A DNA stretch of 64,000 nucleotides. Origin: Coniferiporia sulphurascens (Eukaryota; Basidiomycota; Agaricomycetes; Hymenochaetales; Hymenochaetaceae). Under the pieces are notes generated by a model. That model did no database searches and was not told the origin of the DNA. It worked only from the letters and a program-made list of their open reading frames with translations. The position numbers and the translations under genes are program-made. Position 1 is the stretch's first letter. The number at the start of each line of letters is the position of its first letter. Location of the stretch: contig NBBA01000010.1 of NCBI GenBank assembly GCA_002794785.1, forward strand, positions 124,001 to 188,000, read 5' to 3'. Positions 55,810 through 64,000 of this stretch are shown here, one piece after another.

Positions 55810-56689
55810 ATGGCGAAGCGGAAAGTCACCAACGGTGCCGCAAAGGGCGCAGACGAGAGCCCGGCCGAGGATCCCTCAACGTCATCATCAGCGACGCCTA
55901 CAGCGAAACCAACCGCGAGCGCAGGCCGCATCGACATCCTCGCAGCGAGCGCGGGCGCCCAGCGCGACACCATAAAGGTGAACAACATGAACCTCTCAGA
56001 CCTCAAAAATGCATGCGACGATGCAGTCAAGAAGGTATTCCCCTCGCTGTCGTTCCGCTGGCTGGATGCTGATTGGCACGCGGCCTTACTTTTCACGCGA
56101 TCATTCGCACGTAGCTGCTCTCCCATCCGGACCTGTTCCAAGAAAACCACACGCACACCGACGTGAAGCTCGCACTCGGCTGGGCGAGCGTGCTCGTCGC
56201 TGCAGGCACGGCGCTGTACGGATGGAAAATCGAGTTCGAGCAGGCAAAACCGCTCGTATGGGTCGGCGTTATCCTGTACGCGCTTTCCATCCTTTCAGTG
56301 TTTCGCCCCTTTCCTAAAACCGACGCGTTACACCCCATCCCCTCAGCTATGTGCTCTTAACAACATTCTCGACTTTATATGCCTTCTTCGTGGAAAAAGA
56401 CACGGTGTACGTTGGGCGGCGCAAGACGCTCGCGAAGCGCATTGAGACTGAGCGCATCACCGTTACGTCGCGTACGCTGCCCCCAGCTACGACCGGCGCA
56501 TCGCCCCGCTACCGCGCGTCCGTAGCATACGTCCGCTCGTCGAATGGCGGAAAGTCACTCCTGGGTCGTGGGCAGGCGAACGAGGAGCGTCCATACAACG
56601 AGTTCTTCGACGAAGAGGGAACAATGGACCAAGAGCGGTTCGAGCGGTGGGTGGGTGCACTCGTTGAACGTGTCATGGAGGTCCGATAG
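55810..56689 (+). CDS. SPC2: Signal peptidase complex subunit 2 (SPC25/SPC2)
   Basis: Three exons: 55810-56034, 56115 to about 56277, and about 56349-56689. The start is MAKRKVTNGAAKGADESPAE. Family features are VNNMNLSDLKNACDDAVKK, SHPDLFQENHTHTDVKLALG, the first membrane segment (WASVLVAAGTALYGW), a short loop FEQAKP, the second segment (VGVILYVLLTTFSTLYAFFV), then EKDTVYVGRRKTLAKRIETE, YRASVAYVRSSNGGKSLLG and the conserved EEGTMDQERFERWV. The protein is a non-catalytic subunit of the ER signal peptidase, with both termini cytosolic. The donor GTACGC inside ILYV is needed to keep the frame. Confidence 0.92.
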
Positions 56690-57097
56690 GGTGTTTCTTT
56701 TCTTTTCATCATTTCCCCCCATTTCCTTACTCCGTGTGCATACTCCCCTCTTTCATTTTCCATTCGCTCCTTCTGTGTTCTACTCCCCCGCATTATGCTT
56801 TCAGTTATCTACTTTGTTGTCTCATGGAATGAAAAATGAAATCGCGCTGGCGGCATGCCACAGCCCAACATCTTGCAATACATGTACTGTCACATTTACA
56901 CAAGTCCACTCGTCGCGGAGATGTCGTGTTCGCTGCTTATGGTACTGCGTTCCCACGGGTGCCCGATCCAATGAGCGCGTCGCGTTCGGGAGACTCGTAC
57001 CACTCGCGGCCTGCGCGCCAGTCGAGTTTTCTCGCGACAGCCAGCCGATAAAAGCAGGCTGTTTTTGCGCCTTTGTGCCTCTGTACTTCTCACTACC

Positions 57098-58004
57098 ATG
57101 GCAGCACCGAAGGCGAAAGTGGGGGGTACGCCGGAGAGGAAATCCCAGGGCTGCGTGAAGAAGTGGTTAGTGCGCCTCGGCGTGCTTTCGCTGCTCGTCG
57201 TGGTCGGGATGTACCTGGATTCTATTAGGGTGCGTATCCGTTTAACCACGGCAGCAGCGGTAGCAAAGGTACCTGAGTACTGACAATATCGTCCTTAGCA
57301 CCAATTCTACGTGTTCGACCCCGCCTTCATCAACGCCGTAGCGCGCAGCGCCGTCGACGCGCACGGGGAAGACACACAGGCCATCATCACGCACATCGTC
57401 GCGAACCTCACCGCAGAATACCCACAGACCGGCGGGGTCGGGGGCACCGCCTCCGCAGGACGCGACGGCAAGCGGCTCGCTCTGAACCCACGCACAGACG
57501 AATGGGTGTTCAGCAACGCGGGCGGCGCGATGGGCGCGATGTACATTATCCACGCGAGTATCACGGAGTACCTCATCATCTTCGGGACGCCGCTTGGTAC
57601 TGAGGGTCACTCGGGGCTGCACCCCTCGGACGATTACTTTAATATCCTCGTTGGCGAGCAGTGGGCGTTCGCGCCTGGTGCGCTGGAGAAGGAGGTGTAC
57701 CGACCCGGAGATGTGCATTACCTTCGCCGTGGGACTGTTAAGCAGTATAAGATGCACAGGGGATGCTTCGCCCTTGAGCTCGCCCAGGGTACGTGTCCCG
57801 GTTGTTCTGCGTTACTTTTTTTTTTTTATGGACTTCAACAACTCGTACTAATATCAGTCGCGCACGACAGGCTGGATCCCCCTGATGCTCCCCTTCGGTC
57901 TGGCAGATATCCTCACCTCGACGCTCGACTTCCCAACGTTCTACGAGACAGCGCGCATCTCCGGCCGCGAGATGCTCAATAATCTGCTCATTGGCAAAAT
58001 CTAG
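57098..58004 (+). CDS. ERG2: C-8 sterol isomerase (ERG2)
   Basis: Three exons, start [20 protein letters not shown] at 57098, stop at 58004. An N-terminal membrane anchor ([18 protein letters not shown]) is followed after an intron by [20 protein letters not shown], then [54 protein letters not shown] and [18 protein letters not shown]. The last exon gives [20 protein letters not shown]. This is the ERG2/sigma-1 receptor fold, with the acidic residues of the substrate pocket (D and E in GEQWAF and PGDVH regions) conserved. It converts fecosterol to episterol in the ER. Length of about 230 residues is normal. Confidence 0.96.
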
Positions 58005-60072
58005 TTAGAGTTGGATCAACAGCCCATTCTTCTTTTTTTTTCCTTTTTTTTTTTGGATTGGATTGGGCGTTGCGTGTTTGATTTATCATACCACACCTAC
58101 GGAATTTACCCACACACATACATAGCCATACATGTATGTATGTCATGCTCCTACATCTCATGCGCAATTCAAACAACACGGCTTCACTATCCGGTCACCG
58201 GTGTGTACACGGAACTTACGAGATGGCTGCGCGACTAGTTGGCGATTTCTTCAAGTTATGCAATCGGACTGACGAACTCTTTAGCGAACCGCGGTGATAA
58301 CTCTTCTTTTTCTTTTCCTGCAACTGCAAGGCAGGGCTTTACATAACTACATAACCAGTAAATTGTAATTCCTTCTCTCTATCTTGGAGTCCCTGGGCAG
58401 TGCGTGGGTCCAGTCTGCAATACTTATATGTCGTTATCGTAAATTCGTAATGGCCAGCCTGAGTCTGCCATAAGTAAGGGAGTGGGAGTGTCTAACGAAA
58501 TCTTTTTTTTTTCGCAAGGCGCTAGTGCTACACCGGCACAGCGCGGTAAATAAATTAGTACTGTAATCGTGTGTTATAAGATGCGATGCTGGGCTTGCAA
58601 AAAAAATTGCAATTTACTCTCGGGGGAAGTACTGGCAATATTAATGTACGGCATGACCTCCGAGTCCGTCCCTTCAGCGCTACGACGCAGGGACCCGGGT
58701 GCCTACTATTGTATACAGTCTAGCGCTCACGGTTGACTGCTAATTGTCTGACCGCAGTCACGGTATTTATTTTTCATATTCCTTGAATGCTTGAAATACG
58801 TCTGAGTCGTTTATTGCTTATCGTATTACCGCGACGCGCGACGGACTGACCACTGTATTTCACATTAATTTACGCGTTTTGCTAGTTAAATCAAACCCCG
58901 AAGGTGCTCGCTGGCGATTGGCGGTCCGGACGCCTCTCGGGACTCGGGATGCAGTGCAACATGAGTCGGAGGGGGAAAAACGCGTCGGGACCTGGGGGTG
59001 GGACACGTTTATATTTATTAAGTCGCGATAATTAACGGTCGTCGGTCGTCGGTCGCATGGCCATGGGCGCTTCAACTTGAAGCTGTTCAAGGCAGTGCCG
59101 GTTTATGAGCCTGAGAGAAGAACCCGGTCAAAGTACAGCATCGATACCCCGATGCGATACCGTTACTACCTCAGGCTCAGGCTCGGACTCGGATTGGTGG
59201 TTCACTCAGGCTGGCACTGGTTCGGATCGCCCCCTTCGCGAGCCGTTTCTATGCCGTCGGGAGTAGTAAGAAAGTTTGTCCATTTTCTTGACGACCCTTG
59301 TTATCTATTAATATTGTCACGGTTGGCTGTTCTGCTTCTGCCCTTCTTTTCTGCCCTACGGTTAAATACCGCACTGAGGCGCTGATCACTCGGGTGCTAG
59401 AGCTCAATTCACTGAAGCCTGAGCCTGAGCCTGCCGGTGAACATCTACGCGGAGCTATAAGTAATCGATGCTTGTAGCCTCAGACGGGGAAAGAGTGTAT
59501 CATCGTGTTCGAGCATGCATGGCGTCGGGGGTAACCATAACACCACACCCGTACTTTGGGTACACTTGGCAGTAATGCCCAACACGTACGGAGGAAAATC
59601 AGCCCTTCGGCATCTTTCACCAGTACTTACTACGCGGCGCGCTTCCCTCATTATGTCTATCGGCATCACAAATGGGCTACTCGGGCTTCGGATAATCGGT
59701 CTCATCTCACATTCTCACCACAAGAACAGGAAACAAGAAACAAGAAAACAGACCAGAAATAATGGATGAAGAAATAAAGTAAGAAAAGAAAGGGAGGAAA
59801 ACAAAAGGGTAAGACGCACAGCGCCTATCAAGGAACCGTCTAGCCGCCCCTCCTCCCTCCCATTAGGCGAGCATCGAGTATCTGTCAGCCGCGATCATCA
59901 CCCGCTGTCCCTCGCCCATCATCCGCATACACACACCGCATACCGCATCCGCATCCACATATACACATATGCCCGAAACCCCAACTCGCGTGCCTGGTCC
60001 AAATGCATCAAGGGGTGAGAGAGACGTCGAGATCCGAAACCCGAGACCTGGGACGAAGGAGGGGTGGGGGGC
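58005..60072. other. 2-kb intergenic, no supported gene
   Basis: The AT-rich part (58.0-58.8 kb) has T homopolymers. A threefold CGGTCGT repeat lies near 59036-59056. A short CAGGCT repeat at 59172 recurs inverted near 59419. The ends near these inverted repeats do not show a duplication. No coding region is supported. Confidence 0.5.
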
Positions 60073-60869
60073 TCAGATGTTCGACAACATGAGGAGCGCA
60101 GAACCGCCGAGGATGACACCGAAGCCGACGACGACGACGGTTGGCCCCGTGTTGAGGATGATATCCGTCGGGCCGTCCCAGTCCGGCGCGATCGTGAGCG
60201 CGAGAGCGGGGATCGTTGCGTTTAACGACGCCGCACACGCGGCCGAGTATGCTGTTCAATCGTAACGTAGCGTAGCGGGGAGAAACAACATATTAGTGGT
60301 CTATTGCGTAGAAAGATAGGTGGTGGTAGACGTAAGACGTACCGGTAAGACCGACATTCGTGCCCACGCGTGGGTCGGGCTGCTTCATGTTGAACGAGAC
60401 GAGCGTGTTGAACATGCACTGCTCGCACTGCACGAGCGCCGTCGTGACGTTGGCCGCACACAGACATGCGTCATCGTTATCTCCGCAAGCCTAAACACGA
60501 TCATAACCATGTGAGTACGGCTCAAAGGGGTGGCAGCATCGTGGTCCGTGGCCGAGAGGCGTGGACGCGGGGGGAAAAGACGAAGACGCACGATTATGGT
60601 GCTGTTCAGCGGGTTGCATGTGGACTGGCAGTTGGTGACATAGGGGCCCGAGGGGACTTGCAGCAGCTGCGAAGCGGTGATGTTTGCAGGCACTCCAGTA
60701 AAGTTGAAGCCCAGGGCCGAGACTATTATCAAGAATATTATAGCTCGGAAGTCAGAGGTGCTTCAATTACTCTTGACGAAGAGTAAAGGGTTGCGCGCAG
60801 CTGTGCTCAGTACACACCTTGACCAGCGAGCGCGAGAGCAGAAACAAAGACGAGGATAGCACGAAACAT
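60073..60869 (-). CDS. Small secreted, probably GPI-anchored cysteine-rich protein
   Basis: Four exons from ATG 60869 to a stop at 60073. The signal peptide is MFRAILVFVSALALAGQ. The mature part reads FNFTGVPANITASQLLQVPS, NCQSTCNPLNSTI, then ACGDNDDACLCAANVTTAL, VQCEQCMFNTLVSFNMKQPD and AYSAACAASLNATIPALAL. It ends in a hydrophobic tail (VVVVGFGVILGGSALLML), as expected for a GPI signal. There are about nine cysteines and several N-glycosylation sites. The pattern is common among basidiomycete cell-surface proteins and recalls CFEM-like spacing without matching it fully. Function unknown. Confidence 0.78.
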
Positions 60870-62859
60870 GATCTCTTCAAAGCGTATATTCGGGTAGGAA
60901 CGGGGGGTCGTAGGATGTCGAAGGGCGGAAAAGAGCGAGTTCGAAGAATGAACGAGTCTACCAGAGACGAGAAAGCTGAAGAAAGGGATGAGACAAGAAA
61001 GAAGAATGAGTGAATGAGGAGGAAGAGAGGATGTGGGTGGTGAGTCGTAGGCTAGGTAGGGGCCGTTGAGCGCGCGGCTGTCCAGGCAACCGAGGCCGTC
61101 TTACCATCTTTGTTCGCTCCCATGCGCATGATGGCACCGTGAATCAAAACCGACCATGCTCGGTGCCTGGATCGTATCGCTCTTGCCTCTAGGCTCTGCA
61201 TCTGAAGGCCCAAAAACATTACAGTACATGGCTGCCTACGGTGCTCTATGCTTACATTGCTGTCTTCACTCCAAGAGTCGACCCTCTCGAACTGGCGTTT
61301 CATCCGACGAAGTCTGACTCTTTCTCACTCCATCTCGTCTTTGACTTGACTAAGCCGAACAATCGTGCTCGATCTGATATCTGATCAAAAGGCCTCCCCT
61401 GTGGACGTGGAGTGGGACCATAACGACGACAAGTCTCCGTGCTCACTCGACCCAAAGCCGATCACAAGCCCAAGAGGCGCACTGGCCTCCCAGGCCTATC
61501 TCAACTTCGTCTCACCGTGTAGCTTATCCGAGCAACCCCGCTGCTTTTCGAAATCCTCGACATTGTACCGAAGCTGGAGACGACTTGATACGGCCGATTT
61601 CTAGCACCGCCAAAAGTGCGGACCCTTTGTATTGGCCAAGTCATCTTGGTACTTATAAAGGCCGACTAGATGCCTCACCAATCCAGTACTGGGCTCTAAG
61701 TGCAGCGCCGTATTAACTCGGGTGCATACGTACGTCTACACGGGGGGGAAGAAGGGGAACTGTTCCACAGCTGCAGCAGGCGCGATTTCCGATGGTGCCT
61801 TGTATTTCTACTGACTTTGCTACGCCTCGATGCCTTTTTTATATCGAAACCCACTTGAACAGCCGGGGGATCAGCGTGTATACTAATATACGCTGAGTGC
61901 TGACGTTGTCACCGGAGTCTACCCTCCTTCTCCTCCCCCGGATTCGTTCTACCGTATACAGCACTACGCACAACCTACGTCTGATTCGACTCTCGCACGA
62001 CAACGATGCTGGTAACGGAAATGGCGTATTTCCCGTCCGTCGTAATGCTGACACATCTAAGTGATAGGCAGCTCGTGTGATTTCACTTGCCAGGCGAGGC
62101 GGTCGACAACCAATCCGCATTGAGAACAAGTGTGAATTCCGTCTTCACTCAGTGAAACACAAAATCGCGCCTTCTTTTGTCAGACAGCATTGTGGAGGTA
62201 GGCCGCACTTGGTTGCAAACCCATGGAGGGAGCGTAGTAAGTCACCTCCTGACGGAGGGGTAACGATGGAAGCATCTGACGGGGTCTCTGAGGTCGTCAT
62301 CAAATTATTAGGAGTACACTTGTGAACGCTCTGTCGATTTCGGATGCCAGCCGGCCAGTAGTGTGCCTTCTCCTACACGTAGCCTGCTTGGAATTCTCAG
62401 AAAATGAGTATGATTGACAAAGTGAAACGCATAGGCTTGTGTCGGGTAGAGAGTCTAGAGACAGACCAGTAGTGTGAGACAATGTTCAGACGAATGAGCA
62501 GAAAATGACAAAAAAGCGAGGGTCGGAAGTGAGACAGGCTGCTTCTGCCTTTGATAGGGTTTTCATCAGACGGATCAAGAACCCCTGGTGGCTCGATGGT
62601 TATGCAAAAGCTCATAGAACTCTGAGAGTCCGACCTAGTACAAGTTCCGAATCTGGTTCTTCATTATAATGGACTTTTGTATGTTCTAGTCTTTGAATTG
62701 GGACAATAGGTCTACGAATATCCGCCCCATACATTGCAGGACAGTGGATAACGGATAAGACATTTTACTTACTTTTTGTCGCGGATAGCATGTGTTTCAC
62801 AAGTCAGGACCGATGAAATCGGGGGTCGAGTCTCGGAGCACCGCAATTGCCACATGAGT
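60870..62859. other. 2-kb intergenic, no supported gene
   Basis: It lies between two divergent genes, so it contains both promoters. Open frames are short and motif-free. 60880-61040 is purine-rich on the plus strand, i.e. pyrimidine-rich upstream of the minus-strand secreted gene. Confidence 0.5.
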
Positions 62860-62866
62860 TATAAAG
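62860..62866 (+). promoter_or_regulatory. TATA box of the lipase gene
   Basis: TATAAAG lies 60 bp before the ATG at 62927, a usual spacing, and is followed by a pyrimidine-rich leader (CTCAATCCTC). Confidence 0.6.
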
Positions 62867-62926
62867 CTGCACATTTCAGTCTCGACCGGAATACTCGTTT
62901 AGTCTCAATCCTCAAGTACCTCTTCC

Positions 62927-64000
62927 ATGACTGTTATTGACGCTACGAACACCTACGACGAGCACTGGCTAGCCGGCCCACAGGCTACGCAGTTCTACTG
63001 CAGGACGTACACTGCACCGACGCCGCAAGCGATTCTTGTCTTCCTTCACGGCTTCATCGAGCACATCGGGCGCTTCGCCCATGTCTTCCCTCTCTGGCAG
63101 GCGCGCGGCGTGCACGTCTTCGCCTTCGATCAGCGCGGCTTCGGCCGTACCGCCGGCGACAGGGAGCACCGCAGCCCAAACAGCTCGTTCGCAAAGACCA
63201 GCGGCGAGGACCAGCTGGAGGATGCGCAGTGGGCAGTACAGGCGGCGAAGAAGGAGTTTGGGGACGGTCTCCCCTTGTTCGTGATGGGCCATTCGATGGT
63301 ACAGTCTTCGGTATCCTATGCTCATCGGCTTCCCCCTGAATAACTACCGACCAGGGAGGAGGCGTGGCTCTTGATTTTGCTACACACACGAAGACGCCGC
63401 TCGCAGGCGTCATTGCGTCCTCTCCACTTATATTGCAGACGAGCGCTGCCCCGAAGATTGCCCGTTGGGTGGGCGGGAAAGTCAGCCTACTGACACCATA
63501 CACGATCATCCCGGCCCAAGTCAAAGCAGAGGTTCGGGCTTGCGCATTCTCGCCCCCCCGCTCATACTAATTTTAACCCGCAATCTCGGTTTGCCTCGTC
63601 TCATCTCATCTCCGGAAATAGGACCTTTCGCACGATAAGGAGGTCAGCGCGGCGTTCCTCAAAGACCCTCTAATTAAGCAGAGGGGTACACTGCGGGGTA
63701 TCAGCGACATGCTTAACAGGGTGATTTCCAACCGTTCATTTGCCTTGGTTTTCACGTGATTGATGTTTTTGTTAGGGAGAAGCATTGCTGAAGACGCAGT
63801 GCAGGAATTGGCCTGAGGATCTTCCGGTGATCAGCTTCTTTGTTGATAGTCATTTTAAGGCTCATCAAAAATAATTAGCTTCTTATCATACACGGAACGG
63901 CCGATAAGGTACGTTTCTAGCGCTTCATTCGTTCCATCTTCATCATACTTAACTAATTTGTCTTGATAGGTGACATCGCATGCCGCAAGCCAGCGCTTCT
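62927..64000 (+). CDS. Monoglyceride-lipase-like alpha/beta hydrolase (serine aminopeptidase S33 family), cut by right edge
   Basis: The start is MTVIDATNTYDEHWLAGPQA at 62927. Exon 1 (to 63298) has AILVFLHGFIEHIGRFAHVF, the oxyanion-hole region, and VFAFDQRGFGRTAGDREH. The nucleophile elbow GHSMGGG is split by the first intron (63299-63354). Later exons give ALDFATHTKTPLAGVIASSP, DLSHDKEVSAAFLKDPL, RGISDMLNR and LLIIHGTADKVTSHAASQRF, the last holding the catalytic Asp (TADKV). The catalytic His and the stop lie beyond the window. Homologues such as yeast YJU3 hydrolyse monoacylglycerols on lipid droplets. Codon use and splicing look normal. Confidence 0.9.

Noticed and set aside
59170..59440. 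Inverted CAGGCT repeats as MITE ends
   Set aside because: Matches are limited to a simple hexamer-like repeat, and no flanking duplication is seen.
1..64000. CRISPR arrays or prokaryotic operons
   Set aside because: No regularly spaced repeats of that kind; spliceosomal introns throughout show the DNA is eukaryotic.

Overview
This is nuclear DNA from a basidiomycete fungus, very probably a mushroom-forming Agaricomycete. Genes are split by many 50-80 nt GT-AG introns. The gene content (GH127, DUF6699 and DUF6534 proteins, an expanded tyrosine-kinase-like family, a Tad-like LINE, a secreted CLRCC-type cysteine protein) fits that group. Family names are assigned from motifs read by eye; no database search was run.

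Layout. 1-13.8 kb is a metabolic stretch: an edge-cut gene, a DUF6699 protein, a GH127 arabinofuranosidase next to an MFS transporter (a plausible arabinoside-use pair), a zinc-independent MDR oxidoreductase and a secreted protein. 13,982-20,440 is a nearly complete Tad-like non-LTR retrotransposon with a perfect 14-bp target-site duplication, a poly(A) tail and one in-frame TGA inside ORF2. It sits about 200 bp upstream of the secreted-protein gene. 20.9-30 kb is conserved housekeeping and regulatory DNA: a macrodomain enzyme, a divergent ribosomal protein pair (uS15/RPS13 and eS6/RPS6) with start codons 213 bp apart, and an HMG-box transcription factor.

30.7-46 kb is the most unusual part: a tandem array of tyrosine-kinase-like genes. 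Three copies share five exons and four phase-0 introns but carry different C-terminal tails: unassigned in copy 1, DUF6699 in copy 2, and an Sfp1-like zinc-finger pair in copy 3. Copy 2 has a 2-nt deletion that breaks its frame. A fourth copy survives only as pieces spread over 6.4 kb, cut apart by at least four insertions: a hAT MITE, a 4.55-kb TIR element with solo LTRs nested inside, a TA-target MITE, and a 254-bp insertion. The intact paralogue next door supplies the empty site for each, so insertion ends can be read to the base.

46.4-64 kb returns to ordinary genes: a DUF6534-type membrane protein with a 14-nt micro-exon, a cytochrome P450 fragment, a low-complexity zinc-finger protein, a GNAT acetyltransferase, signal peptidase subunit SPC2, sterol isomerase ERG2, a GPI-anchored secreted cysteine protein, and a monoglyceride-lipase-like hydrolase cut by the right edge. 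No tRNA, rRNA or CRISPR array was recognised.
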